DNA from: Sycon ciliatum
Lineage: Eukaryota; Porifera; Calcarea; Leucosolenida; Sycettidae
Length of the DNA stretch: 64,000 bases
NCBI RefSeq assembly: GCF_964019385.1
Contig: NC_088645.1
Coordinates: forward strand, 27,917,034-27,981,033
Direction: 5' to 3'
Every line of letters starts with the position of its first letter. Position 1 is the stretch's first letter. This document shows, piece by piece, positions 37,175 to 48,986 of the stretch. Position numbers and translations under genes: made by a program. Below the pieces are notes generated by a model. It was not told where the DNA came from. It did no database searches and saw nothing but the letters and a program-made list of their open reading frames with translations.

Positions 37175-38214
37175 TTGCAATGTGAGTTTTTACTATAATA
37201 ATTATTCACGTACCTACAGCTAGAAAATAATAATGAAAGACGGTGATACAGTGACTAGGGAAGTGAGACAACTCGTGAACAAGTGCTTCAACCAGACGCA
37301 GCAGTTATGCTGTACTCGTGCACGTATGGCCACGTCGGCTCACAAGGCGGTGAAAACTAACGCATGGTTCACGCTCGCCACGGGACTACGTGAGACGACA
37401 CCAGCAGCTCACATACATGTAACATCAAGAGTAGAATGATGTTATGTACTGGGGATCATGTACTCTTGGTGATATGCATGCCAGGCTATGCTCTTCAGCA
37501 AACAGTTTTGCATGATCTCTACACTTGAGTTCCTGTGTGTAGGCTCCAGGCATAGGCATGCCGGCACAGGGCAGTATCAGTTCCTAATAGTATTATTGCC
37601 TCGACTGTGTCCTATGACACTCCGTCGTGACTGCACTGCAGCATGTGATGACTGCACGGTCAACGTGAACTACTTCTTTCTCTGGCAAAACTCCAGTCCA
37701 CCACCAGCAGCAACATGACCTGGCGCTACACGTAGTACGATACTCCGACGGATGTCCACTGCACAACTACTTCGTCAACTACTAACAGTTAACAGCAGAC
37801 CCCGATGTCTTGTGCATGGTTACACACGACCAGCACCGTCACTGAACCTGGGCCGTGAATCGCCGTTTCATCTTCACGATAGGCAACACACCTGGACATT
37901 CCCTTTCATAGCTGCTCAGCGGCTTAGACACCAGATTCACGACCACGCTGCTTACAACGACAGATCTTCACTCTTCAAGGTGCAAGGGATTACGAGCGTA
38001 CTGGGATCTCGTCATTCATCCTACGCTTTGAAAGACACTGTGATCCAAAGTAGAATGGCCACACGCAAGCTGTGCTTGAAACTGACAGTGAAGCTGGGAC
38101 AGCCTAATGTCTAAGTAGATCTACTACTAGTAATTAGCTTGCACGAGATAAATGCCGCTTGGCGAGATAGAGAGAGAAGAAAGAAATTTCAGCAGTATCG
38201 AACATGATGTATGT
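37175..38214. other. no recognisable gene
   Basis: Unique sequence with open frames of 60-120 codons and no motifs. Confidence 0.5.
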
Positions 38215-38358
38215 AATCAAGCACGCTCAGGATCTAGGAGGTCATGATGGCTGAATCTTGCCCGAGCCTGCAGCCCAAGGGCCGTAGGCCCGAGGGCTGC
38301 AGGCAAGGGCAAGATTCAGCCATCATGACAGACAGAGCGATCTAGAGCGTGCTTGATT
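38215..38358. mobile_element. fold-back MITE, family F, copy 1
   Basis: Outer arms AATCAAGCACGCTC are mirrored by GAGCGTGCTTGATT. Inner arms GTCATGATGGCTGAATCTTG plus CCC are mirrored exactly on the other side of a GC-rich centre. The element is one nearly continuous palindrome of 144 bp. Confidence 0.85.
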
Positions 38359-38420
38359 TGATTTCTTGCAGCGCGAAGCAACATATTAGGGAAGGTCAAA
38401 GGTCGAAAGGTCGAAAAATT

Positions 38421-38545
38421 ATTCCCGAAATGACGTCAAACGGTCCGAACATTCCCGAAATGACGTCAAACGGTCCTGATGGCCTGATTATGCCCGCGGC
38501 GGGAAGATCGCCTATTGGCCATGGCCCCGGCAACGATCACGTGTC
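38421..38545. promoter_or_regulatory. possible promoter/enhancer with two CREs
   Basis: A 30-bp direct repeat, ATTCCCGAAATGACGTCAAA then CGGTCC, occurs twice and places a full TGACGTCA at 38,431 and 38,461. ATTGG (inverted CCAAT) lies at 38,513 and CACGTG at 38,538. Such clustering resembles a CREB/ATF-type promoter. No first exon is evident downstream, so the function is inferred. Confidence 0.35.
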
Positions 38546-40301
38546 ATGTAAGAAACGGTAATAATATCATAAGATTCCCAAGCACCTATCTTGACCACCC
38601 AGCCATGCGCCACCACTGACACCAGGGCCGGGAGAGATCCGGCCGAGTGTTTGGCTCAGAAGAAATGACCCAAAAATTGTTTCCTGACCCCCCAAAAAAA
38701 GTAGCGCCACCATGTTAGTGGCTATGACAACACCAGTGCATGCATGCAGCTAGCTGAGCTTGTACTGTTGTAGCTTGTCCGTGCTGCTGAGTAGATCTAC
38801 GAGTGCTGTGCTCATGCCTTCATGGTGCTTTTTTTGGCGAAGGACTTTTCGGTGCATCACCACCATGGTCATGCCACGCAACAGCTTCGACCAGGCGTCA
38901 CCTTTGTACCTAGGCTAGGTACCTACATTGCTACAATTATGTAGCTACCTAGACTCACGTCGAGTTGGAGCAAACACGTCGTTTTCAACATCAGTTCGCT
39001 TCAAGCTATCCGTGACAAACATGTAGAGTTCTGGAGTTTTTGTTGCAGCTGTTGGCAACGACCGGAACAAAAAGAGCAAAACTGTAAGCCATGGTAAACT
39101 AGGAAGGGAGATGACCCTTCACAGCCTGAAGGATTTCACTTGAAAAGCTCGGCTGACAACTAACTTGAAGCAGGAATGGTGGAGTGGAGTACACTTCAGT
39201 TGAATGTGGTTCCTGCTGGCCTTGCGGATGAATTCAGCGTACCAGCAGCAGGGCAGGGAGGATGGATCAACAAGAGGCAGTCTGAAGTATCGACAGCCTC
39301 TCACTGTTTCATACGGTAAGAGCTCAGTAAGCATAATTATACTGCGAGTCTTTATGGAAGTAATAATTGTTGGTAGGACGTGTGCCTAATGTTTTGATTG
39401 ATTGCAATCGCCTGCCCACAGCTAAACTAAGCTAGGTCTGCTGGTAGCTGCACGTGCAGTGTCGACGTGCAGCACAGGTGTCTCAGGATTATTGTATGCT
39501 TGGAGAGCAGCTACAGTTCATGCTCAGTAAAATCCAGTCGAGTCACTCAAGTACACGCCGGGCGTTGAGCAGTAATTCAGATGTACTCTCAGTGAAATCC
39601 AGGCAAGTCACTCAAGTTGCGCAACCCTTCAGATGGACTTCAAAAAAAAAAAAAAAACTTCTAGCTTTTGGCCATAAATGTGTCAAACTTTGAGCTTATG
39701 TAACAATTTTTCTGAAGTCTCCTATGGAATCCTCTCCAGTATGTTTCTGAAGTCAATTTTTCTAACGAAAACGCCATAACAAGAATAGGATTTCGGCCAC
39801 GTTCTGCCCCAAAGGCACTGAATAGGGAAAACCATGAACAATCCCGGCTGTTTTACTCCACCTCCAACAGTACATTGTGTTATGAACCCAGGTTGAAGTA
39901 CCTTTTTGGAGCCTTTTTCAAGTTTCAAATTTCTCGGTACTGAACCGTGCACGATAAAATTACATATGGGCGGGGGGGGGGGGGGAGAAAATATGACAGC
40001 ACTGTCGGTTGCCAAAGAACTGTGGTTCAGCCTGGTAGACTAGACTGTTCATATTTTAATGTACTACAGTCTATGCACAGTTGAGCCAACGTGTATACAT
40101 TGCTATGCTGTCCTTGGTGACATTCTAACCTGGGTGTTCTTACACACTCCGTTCCTCGGTGTCCCACAGTACTACACGGCTTGGAATTGATGATGTCAGA
40201 AGTCAAAATCTAACGATAAATACTGACTTTTGGACCCACTCTGCCTATGGTATAGCATAGGGTGTGGTGGGTGTACCCCTCATGTAGCATGTTCACATAG
40301 C
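38546..40301. other. no recognisable gene
   Basis: Mostly unique. A segment ending CATACG|GTAAGA at about 39,313 could be an exon edge, but no family is recognisable. A 14-nt G run lies at 39,972-39,985. Confidence 0.45.
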
Positions 40302-40740
40302 TGTGACCTCTTCTCTAGCAGGAGTGAGTACCTGACCAGGAGAGACCGTGACCTCTTCTCTAGCAGGAGTGAGTACCTGACCAGGAGAGACCGTGACCTC
40401 TTCTCTAGCAGGAGTGAGTACCTGACCAGGATAGAGACCGTGACCTCTTCTCTAGCAGGAGTGAGTACCTGACCAGGAGAGACCGTGACCTCTTCTCTAG
40501 CAGGAGTGAGTACCTGACCAGGAGAGACCGTGACCTCTTCTCTAGCAGGAGTGAGTACCTGACCAGGATAGAGACCGTGACCTCTTCTCTAGCAAGAGTG
40601 AGTACCTGACCAGGAGAGACCGTGACCTCTTCTCTAGCAGGAGTGAGTACCTGACCAGGAGAGACCGTGACCTCTTCTCTAGCAGGAGTGAGTACCTGAC
40701 CAGGAGAGACTGTGACCTCTTCTCTAGCAGGAGTGGGTAC
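40302..40740 (+). repeat. 45-bp minisatellite, left part (~9.7 copies)
   Basis: The unit is GTGACCTCTTCTCTAGCAGG, then AGTGAGTACCTGACC, then AGGAGAGACC. Some units carry a 3-bp insertion (AGGATAGAGACC). It ends inside a unit at GTAC (40,737-40,740) and resumes at 41,544. Confidence 0.95.
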
Positions 40741-41543
40741 GAGGTGGTTTGGCTTTTTTTAACATGGTTGTAAAATGACGTGTTTTCAGTCACTTCTAGA
40801 CAAGCTACGTCCAAATGAATTGTTGCAAATGGAAGTGCTATCCTTCATGCCCGTTGTGTCCAAAAATGGGAATGATCCCACTTTGGAAAGTGTCTTGAAT
40901 CATGTCCTACTTTCACAGTATTCTCAGGATTCAAAAAAAGGTGTGCCATTTTTTAACAAATTTGTAAAATGGCATCACAAACTGGAATATTCGGTCATCA
41001 ATGTTCTGAAGTTGATAGATATCACTTCAAGGATTGCTAGTGGATGAAAATTAATCTGTCAACAGAGGAGTGAACTGCATTGTATGTTGCGAAAGCCGTG
41101 TTTTTGTATTTGTAACTAGTGGCTGTGTTATACGGTGGAATTGGATAGATAGCATAGCATCGCAGCGATGTTTTCGTTCTCACAGAGTGCATTCCGTGAC
41201 CTACTGTTCTTCATTACTGTCTCTAGTGATGGCAAAACGGCCTGACGTCGTCCAAAGGCCCTGCGGAAGCAATTCACTGCCCTCCTCGTCCATTCAGGGG
41301 CTCATTTTACACATCTTACACAAAATGGCAAAGCACCCACCACTAGTTATACCAACGTGGCAGGGAGAATTAAATTACATGCACCAAATTTTCTGGTCAA
41401 TGTTGATCAACGATAAACTGGCTCCCATTTGCCACCACCCATGTTTCGATACAGCCATCCGGAGCAGAGAAACAGCCAGAAGAAAACCAAATTTTACACA
41501 TTTGTTAAAAAATGCAAAATGTTAAAAAAAGCCAAATCACCTC
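40741..41543. mobile_element. 803-bp DNA transposon inserted in the 45-bp minisatellite
   Basis: It starts GAGGTGGTTTGGCTTTTTTT then AACAT and ends with its complement (one mismatch), a 25-bp TIR. GTAC flanks both sides and the minisatellite continues in register after it, so GTAC is a 4-bp target duplication. Subterminal TTTGTAAAATG-type motifs occur at both ends. Two + open frames (40,775-41,047, 90 codons; 41,070-41,525, 151 codons) fill the interior but match no transposase I know. Superfamily unassigned. Confidence 0.87.
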
Positions 41544-41972
41544 GTACCTGACCAGGATAGAGACCGTGACCTCTTCTCTAGCAGGAGTGAGTACCTGACC
41601 AGGAGAGACTGTGACCTCTTCTCTAGCAGGAGTGAGTACCTGACCAGGAGAGACCGTGACCTCTTCTCTAGCAGGAGTGAGTACCTGACCAGTAGAGACC
41701 GTGACCTCTTCTCTAGCAGGAGTGAGTACCTGACCAGGAGAGACCGTGACCTCTTCTCTAGCAGGAGTGAGTACCTGACCAGGATAGAGACTGTGACCTC
41801 TTCTCTAGCAGGAGTGAGTACCTGACCACCAGAGACCGTGACCTCTTCTCTAGCAAGAGTGAGTACCTGACCAGGAGAGACCGTGACCTCTTCTCTAGCA
41901 GGAGTGAGTACCTGACCAGGAGAGACCGTGACCTCTTCTCTAGCAGGAGTGAGTACCTGACCAGAAGAGACC
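41544..41972 (+). repeat. 45-bp minisatellite, right part (~9.5 copies)
   Basis: Same unit as 40,302-40,740; begins mid-unit at GTACCTGACCAGG immediately after the inserted element. Confidence 0.95.
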
Positions 41973-42042
41973 AGGTCAGTGACCATCGGTGGATGCGTGA
42001 GTAAGATGAAAAGGAAAACCACCCAAACGTGACTGGTAGTAC

Positions 42043-42316
42043 TAGTGTTGACACGAGCGTATCTATAACTAACGAGCGAACAGTTCCACTAACGAGCGAG
42101 CTATAGAGCGAGTTAACATTCAGATGATTTGAACTTCCAGTGCCGACTAAGCATGACTTTCGCTCAAACGGCGATTCACTAGAAGCACTGACTGTACTGT
42201 TATGTGCATGCTGTAACGTATACAGTGCTCGTTAGTGCAAACGAGCTCGACGCACAAACGAGCCGAGTTTCTGGCGAGCGAGCTAACGAGTGCCTGGTGA
42301 GATCCTTTCAACACTA
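42043..42316. mobile_element. 274-bp MITE, short relative of the intronic element at 24,632
   Basis: The ends TAGTGTTGACACGAGCGTAT and GAGATCCTTTCAACACTA form short imperfect TIRs (TAGTGTTGA/TCAACACTA). Internal blocks CGAACAGTTCCACTAACGAG and GCCGAGTTTCTGGCGAGCGA are shared with 24,632-26,399. Confidence 0.7.
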
Positions 42317-42667
42317 AATGGTTCCATACGATAATCGAATCCAAGTTGATCCAAATGTCATCGTTGTCATGGCGCTGGCGTAGCATTGCACTGGTGGGCT
42401 CCACCCGTGAATAGCTCCCCCCCCCCCGGAATTGGTGATTTTTCGAGATTTTAGTGCCACGAAATTTGGAAGGAAACTTGAAAAAGGCCAGTCCAAAAGG
42501 TATCTCAACTGGGTTCATATCGCATAATGTGCTGTTGCAAATTTTGTGAAACGGCCTGGATTTTCATGGTTTTCCCAATTCACTACTTTTGGCCCGATAT
42601 CCCGTTCTTGCTAAGGCTTGCTTTCTGGAGAAATAGACGTCAGAAGCTTAATTGGAAAAGTATTACA

Positions 42668-43029
42668 TACCGTAAAGTGGCGGATAAAAGCCGGGTTTGC
42701 ATACAAGCACATAGCGGATAGAAGCCTGAAAATCAAACGGGTCAAATGCATAAAAACATGTCGCGCGAAGAAGCCTGGCTTCTATGCAAGCGCGGATCGG
42801 GTAAGGTCAAGAGTTCATGCGCTATGCACAGTGCATAGTAAAACTGCCGCCGTACCGGTAGCCAGAAGTAGATCTACGCATGTCACGCGTAGAAGGCTGG
42901 CTTCTATGTGCACACAAGCCTGGCAAAAATATCAGTGGTGCATATAAGCATGGTTTGCATTAAAGCCTGATGCAGAAAGCGGCTTATGTGCTTATAAGCC
43001 CTACGGCTTTTATCCACAACTTTTTGGTA
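42668..43029. mobile_element. 362-bp MITE
   Basis: TACCGTAAAGTGGCGGATAA then AAGCCG on the left is mirrored by CGGCTTTTATCCACAACTTT then TTGGTA on the right. The interior carries repeated ATAAGCC/GAAGCCTG motifs. Confidence 0.7.
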
Positions 43030-44232
43030 AGTGAAAATGAAAGAGTATTACATAATTAAAATTGGAATAGGATAAACTTAAAAATCAAGGTCTATAGTTA
43101 TGGGTAGCAACAAAGACCCAAGTGCCATCAGTATGTATTGCTTTTTTGTATTTAAAGAGTCGGCGTGGAGAAAGCAACTTAATTAGTGCAATAAAGAGTA
43201 TAATAGATGCAGACATGGCCAGACAACAACGCGTTCATGGATTTTAAAGGATTATTATGTTATTCAAAATCGATTTTTCAGTTATATATTTTAGCGCTAT
43301 GTTTGACACCTAGTCCAACAGCCAAGAACTTAGAAGTCGTCAAATTCAAGCACCCTGTTGCACTCAGAAATCGAATACTTGATTTTGGCCTCAATGGGGA
43401 GTTTAGGTACCTTGTACACCGAATCCGCAAATAAAAAGAGTACACGACTTGCACGCTCTGCAGGGGGAAGCCGACAAAGTGACCATTTTTGGCATTTCGT
43501 CGACAGCCATTGTTGTGACCTAAACCCAATCTCCAATCTGTGCCATGCTCGTTTCAGGAATGAACTTTCAATTTTTTTGTGAATGACGGGAAAAATCTTG
43601 CAAATCAGAGAAGATTTGCAGTGTAAACCATTGCAGTTTCCGTATTACACGTGTGCCTGGATTCAAACTACACTGTACAACAAAATTGTGGTTGGCCTAC
43701 TTGTAGAGTGTTGTTCCATTACACATCTCTTTCACTGTTCTATTTAATTGAGCATCCGAATACATACCTTCAGGTAGATTACAATGAGCTAGTATTGAAC
43801 ATCATCCACCTTCGGGTTTCCGAAGTATGCACCCCCAGTCATGTCAAGCAGGTTTGAAGCGTAGTTTTTACTGTTTGGCAAAAGCGATCTACGCTTCCAC
43901 CCTGAATGGAATCACCCCCGGAAGGTCCTGATCCCTGGAAAAATAAGGAACGTGGAGAGCTAGAAGTAAGGAATCTGCGGCGATGGATGTTGTACATGTA
44001 CATCGAGTGAATGCCCTGCAGTTCTCTTCTCCATTACGACCAAATAGCAAACGCCATGGCTCTGGATGCTGACAGCAAACAGTTGAAATAAAGGCAAGGC
44101 TGCTTTGAACATGTTGCAACCAGGTAGTAGTACAGTTACAGTTGTACTACTATCTACCACACTCGAGATCACCCAAAGAATAAAGCGATTGAATTCAAAA
44201 TCAAAAAATTTGTTGGGGATCGTCTGAAGCAT
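43030..44232. other. no recognisable gene
   Basis: AT-rich unique sequence with short open frames on both strands and no family resemblance. Confidence 0.5.
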
Positions 44233-44332
44233 ATTCAAGCGAGGTACAGTCGGGCTTGATGACTGATCAAAGCCCTCGGGCTGGTCCCTTGGGCTTTGAT
44301 CAGCCATCAATCCCTCTGTACCTCGCTTGATT
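44233..44332. mobile_element. fold-back MITE, family F, copy 2
   Basis: A 100-bp near-perfect palindrome. ATTCAAGCGAGGTACAG opens it and CTGTACCTCGCTTGATT closes it, with GATCAAAGCCC/GGGCTTTGATC inside. The layout (AATCAAGC.. outer arm, GATG.CTGA inner arm) resembles copy 1 at 38,215-38,358. Confidence 0.85.
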
Positions 44333-46994
44333 ATCTACTTGATACCATTGTAGTTGCAAACAAGTAACTACAACAATTGCAGTACAATAATCATGTAGTT
44401 TTTGAATTAGTTATTTGAAAATGGTGAGCATCTTCATCTTCTTCCCGGTGCGCATGTACACATATTATTTGAATCTGTACGTGCTCCAAGCCAACTCACC
44501 TCTGCTCAAATCGACGGCGATTTATTTCGCGATTTTAGGTCGATCGCCATGGAAAACCACACCACACGTTGACAAAACTCCACGTTTTTCACTGAAGACG
44601 CATTGGATGTCCTAATAAAACGGATGGAAAACCTCGTAATGGCTGACGAAGAAGAAGAAATTTGTCGAACTTCCAAGGCGCACTGCAAAGGGAGTGCAAG
44701 AGTTTCGCCAGGGAAAGTAGGCAGGTCGGATTCAGTGATGCTTTTGCTGTCCATTGATGTCAGTTCCAGGTATGGTTCAGTCTTTCATGAATCCAAAAAC
44801 TATGCTGTTTGGCTGCTGTAGCTCTGACGCTTGCGTGTGTGCCTTACATTAAGGGCAGCGGGCCGTCTGTTCTAGCCATTTGCCAATGCATGCACGGCTG
44901 AACGTCTACCAGCAAGCTGCAAACACTTCTCTCCCTACCACACTGTGACATAGTGGACATTGTGCGTGTGTTATTGCATTCCTATCTGAACTGTTCTGGA
45001 TGCAGAGATTCACCCACTAAGCCGGCCTAGAGAAATATGAATAAATACTATACTACTACTTAAAGTAGTACTAAGCTTGGTATGCGGGTGTGACGACGAC
45101 GTGCTGCTGCTGCTGCTGCTCATCAGATTTGGTCGATGCGACTCTCGTGTTTTTAGTTTTGTTATTTTGCCTTTTTTGAATTCGTAAACCAAACGGACTA
45201 AGCTATCCAGTGATCAGGTCCTGGTGTGGTGGGGCGAGGTTTAGTTGGTGATGCTGCTTTCAGTGGTGGCCGCGTGCATGTGTTCGTGCTTGCGAGCGAT
45301 GGCCCGCGTTTTCTCCCATGCCGCAAGTTTGTCTTGCGTTTGTGTTTTGCATTTGGACTTCCTCCCAGGCTTGGAAGGCTTGCATTTCAAACAGTTTGTC
45401 CCACTGTGTGGCTCCCAGTCTTTGAGCGGTGTACATCCACCTATGGAGCTCCAGAGAATGTTGGGCCCCTAGCAGTAGCAGTGCATTCCATGGCCAAAGT
45501 GTGGCAAAAATGTTCAGGGTGTATTTGGTTTCATCCACATTGAAATGAAACACTGCCAAAATGCATTCAGTAATATCTGCCACACGATACTTCGTCCGTC
45601 CACTCCTTGACGCGAATTTCTCCCCTCCAATACGACAACACGACGACAGGATGCTAACATGAGCCTCCATTTCTGAACAAAATAACGTCTCTAAAATGGC
45701 CACGAAAAGCTACAGTGATGCCCGTCAAGCTTAGGAATACACGAAATCGTAAAGCTAGGACATGGAGGTATACTAGAAAATTGCCTGCGAGGCGGAGAAA
45801 TTCGCTGACGAGGTTGGCGAGCCCTTGAAATCGAGCGACGATCCAAAAATAATTGCACCCACGTCGAGAAAGAAACCATGCGTAGCGCGTGGGTAACCCA
45901 AGAAGATAGCTCGAGCGGCGGCACAGTCGAAGGCAAGGCCAGTCCAAGCTCTAAACTCTATCGAATGACCTGGCAAACACCCGTGGTTTCGGTTGGCCTT
46001 GCCCGTTTGAGATGGAAGTCGAGCGAAATTGCAAACATACGACTAGGCCAGGTCGAGTAAAAAATGAAAAAGATTAAAAAATTTGGCGGCCATATTGAAT
46101 GATCGCGCGTCGCATGCATGGGACAGCCGAGTGTGACAGACCTTTTCCTGGAGAGAGAAACATCATCGCTTCTGGTCGCGAATTGGGTCAAATGGCACTG
46201 GGGTGTAAGCCGCACGCCCCGTTTTTTTAAAACACGAAATACAGACATCTTCCCTATCTATCACTGTGGACTTGATCTTGTGAGTATAAGCCGCACCCCC
46301 CCCCTTTTTGGGTGAATTTTGAAGGTTCAAAGTGCGGCGTATATTCCTGAAGTATAGTACGTAACAAAAACACAGTGCCTACATTTCTTCCAAGTCACCA
46401 CACAGTATTGCCAGCGGTAAAGCCCAGCATTCATGTCCATCACTACATTACCAGCTCAAAGTCTGAGCAATATCCACTGCTAGGATAGAGAGTACAGCCA
46501 GTACTGAAAGAAGGAGATCATCAAATTAAACGGTGGTCAGACGCCAGAACGTTTCTCCGTCACCTGTCAGTCTCAGTGTGAGGAGTGATTCCGGAGAAGA
46601 TCACTAGAGATCCATGCGCACAAGGGAACATGGTTGAAGGTTGACTGGTTGATGTGGCATTCACATAATGTGCCAGATCTTACAAAACATAAATCTACAC
46701 TGGAGACTGCTGTAAACAGGACATGACTTGACAAAACATAATGTTACACTAGGTAGGCACTGTGCAGTGTACATATGTTGATAGGATCCAAACCAGGGAG
46801 TCGGAAAACATCTTAGTACTTTACGACTCGCTGATCAAAACACCGTTGATATGGTTTTGCAAGCGCAGGCTAAAAAGCCTAGTCTGTGCGTACATAAATA
46901 AGACAATTTTTCGATGTGCTGTCAAAAATCACTCTACATGTACATGTTCTTGAGAACAATTTTTTTATAGAGGGAGTGCTTGATGTGCATAATT
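44333..46994. other. no confident gene; one possible coding fragment
   Basis: A + frame at about 44,575-44,815 reads a protein-like acidic stretch (MENLVMADEEEEICRTSKAH) but has stops nearby and no known domain. Around 46,200-46,350 two copies of an AAGCCGCAC motif and a GCGGCGTAT motif look like another MITE remnant. An AAATACTATACTACTACT tail at 45,043 may mark a retroposon end. Confidence 0.4.
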
Positions 46995-47830
46995 CTCTTT
47001 GTCCCCCCCCCCCCCCCACACACACAATCATGTAGATATCTTGACTGTGTACATTTGCCCTCTCCCACGTTTAGTCTTCACGGTGTACATTTACTTCTGC
47101 CCCCCCCCAACATTTAGGAGACTTGATTGCGCATTGCCGCCCCCCCCCCCCCCCCACCCAGATTTTGGAGTCTTGGCTGTGTACTTTGCCCCCCCCCCCC
47201 CCCCCACCCAGGTTTTGGAGTCTTGACTGTGTACTTTGCCCCCCCCCCCCCCCCCACCTCGTTTCTGAATCTTGACTGTACTTTTTTGGGGTGTGGTGTG
47301 TGTGGGGTGGGGAGGGGTAAAAATACACTGTCAAGACTTATGAAGAAGCGGGGGGGGGGGGGACTTTTAAAGTCAAGACTACGAGAGGGAGCGACTCGTA
47401 CTAAACGGGGGGGGGGGGGCAAAAACCCACAGTGAAAACTTATAAACGTGAGTGTAATGGGGGGGGGGGGGGGTCAACGTACACAGTGAAGACTCCTGAA
47501 TGTGGGTGGGGGGGGGGGGGGACTACACAGTCAAGACTCCCAAATGTGCTCGGGAAAAAAAGTACACACTCGAGACATGATAAGGTGGGGAAGGGGGGGG
47601 GGGGGTTGGGTGGAGAACACAGTCAAGAATCCTAAAAAATAAATTCTTGGCTGTCTACTTTCCCCCCTCCACACACACAATCTTGAATGTCTACTTTTGT
47701 ACCCTCCCCCCCCCCCCCCCGCCCTCCCCTCCCCCCTCCCCTCTCCACCTTCCCTCCACCCCACCCCCCCCCCCCCTCCACCCTCCCACACACACGCTTC
47801 CCCACGTTAACGCTAAAGAATCGTACTGCC
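46995..47830. repeat. alternating poly-C and poly-G arrays of one ~50-bp unit
   Basis: From 47,000 to 47,270 units of TTTGGAGTCTTGACTGTGTA then CTTTGCC are joined by C runs of 8-17. From about 47,345 to 47,625 the same unit appears inverted (ACAGTCAAGACT, joined by G runs of 10-17). From about 47,640 the C-rich orientation returns. It is a minisatellite with internal inversions, non-coding. Confidence 0.85.
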
Positions 47831-48139
47831 GATGTCGGAACATCTTAGTTTAAAATCTGTATTCTCACGATGGCCTGTGGCCAATAAGAGATAATATTTA
47901 TAGTGAGATTAGTGTGATGTGGTAATTTCATGGCTAGCAGTGATCAGACTAGATGTATGGGTGAGCGCGTGCATGAGCAAATTGTATTCAGCAACAGGTG
48001 ATTGAATATCTCGTCACGTTGATGAGAGACCATTGAAATAATGGAGAGACAGGTGGGGGGGGGGGGGGGGGTGCACGGCTGCATATGTGTAGGATGGCTG
48101 GTGCATGCTGGACATAGGTCGACATGTTAAGGGGTTGTA
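47831..48139. other. no recognisable gene
   Basis: Unique DNA with a 17-nt G run at 48,055-48,071 just before the SINE. Confidence 0.6.
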
Positions 48140-48345
48140 CGTGCTCTCCGTGCTCCGTGTGGTCTACTCGCTTACCACATGTCTCGCTGAAGACCCGGGT
48201 TTGATTCCCGGCCAGGGAGGACATTCGTATCTCCTGGGTACACAGTTGTTGTCTTCAGTGGCACTGTAACAGTCACCTGCTGGCTTTGCCCACGGGGAAA
48301 ATAATGACTATACCTTGCTTGGAGCTTGGTATCATGTGTACTGGC
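48140..48345 (+). mobile_element. tRNA-derived SINE
   Basis: A TGTGGTCTACTCG (A-box-like) region and GGTTTGATTCC (B-box, 48,198-48,208) give a tRNA-like head. A body follows with GGCACTGTAACAG and the tract ATGACTATACCTTGCTTGGA then GCTTGG. No clean cloverleaf or CCA end, so not a functional tRNA. Pol III-type promoter by inference. Confidence 0.6.
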
Positions 48346-48920
48346 CATAATTGTACTTTTTGAATCAAGAAAACCGTACCCAACCGACACTTTCTGAGAA
48401 AAAGGAACGACTCACGTCCGTCAGTTGGTTCTACCCCAGACCTACAATCTGATGTAAAGCTATGTGTACTATCAAGAATACATAACCCTGACGTAATATA
48501 CTCAGTTGATACTATTCAAATATTGTCCTCTTCTGTGCTAGTATACTGTTGGGGAAGATTTTGTATATTTTAGTCTTGAAACAGTTTTAGTTCAGCCCAT
48601 TGCTGTTGCCTTGAGGCAAGTGTGTGAATGTAGGGGAAGCTGATGGATCTCTGGGAGTCTAGGACACTGAGGGAAAGTCCCCATGGGACACAATGGTCAT
48701 GTGCCATCTCCCTAGATGCTATTACTCGCTGGTTCACATACTCCACTCACACACTTCATTTCTTTGTGTGTTCTGCTTTGCCATTTCTGTTTCAGAATGA
48801 CATGTGAAAGGCGCAGATAGTCTGCCGTTCGGTCTTGCTTGAGCATGCTCTGTTGATTCCGGGATTTTTGATATTGGCAAATCGGTAATAATCCTCAGCA
48901 TGTTTTATGCATGTTGCTAC
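48346..48920. other. no recognisable gene
   Basis: Unique sequence; nothing supportable. Confidence 0.55.
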
Positions 48921-48922
48921 TA

Positions 48923-48923
<1 letters not shown>

Positions 48924-48965
<42 letters not shown>

Positions 48966-48986
48966 TGTGAGAGAGAGAGAGAGAGT
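48924..48986 (+). repeat. (GT)n-(GA)n microsatellite
   Basis: About 18 GT units, a GAGTGTGA step, then (GA)n. Confidence 0.95.

Noticed and set aside
36792..37223. 143-codon frame with a Ser-Ser-Gly-Lys repeat
   Set aside because: It depends wholly on a 12-bp minisatellite with all frames open; flanking residues show no domain and no splice context.
40302..41972. CRISPR-like array or zinc-finger coding repeats in the 45-bp array
   Set aside because: Units are head-to-tail without spacers, and no frame shows Cys/His patterns.
48150..48215. Functional tRNA gene
   Set aside because: The head is tRNA-like but stems do not pair properly and a typical SINE body follows.
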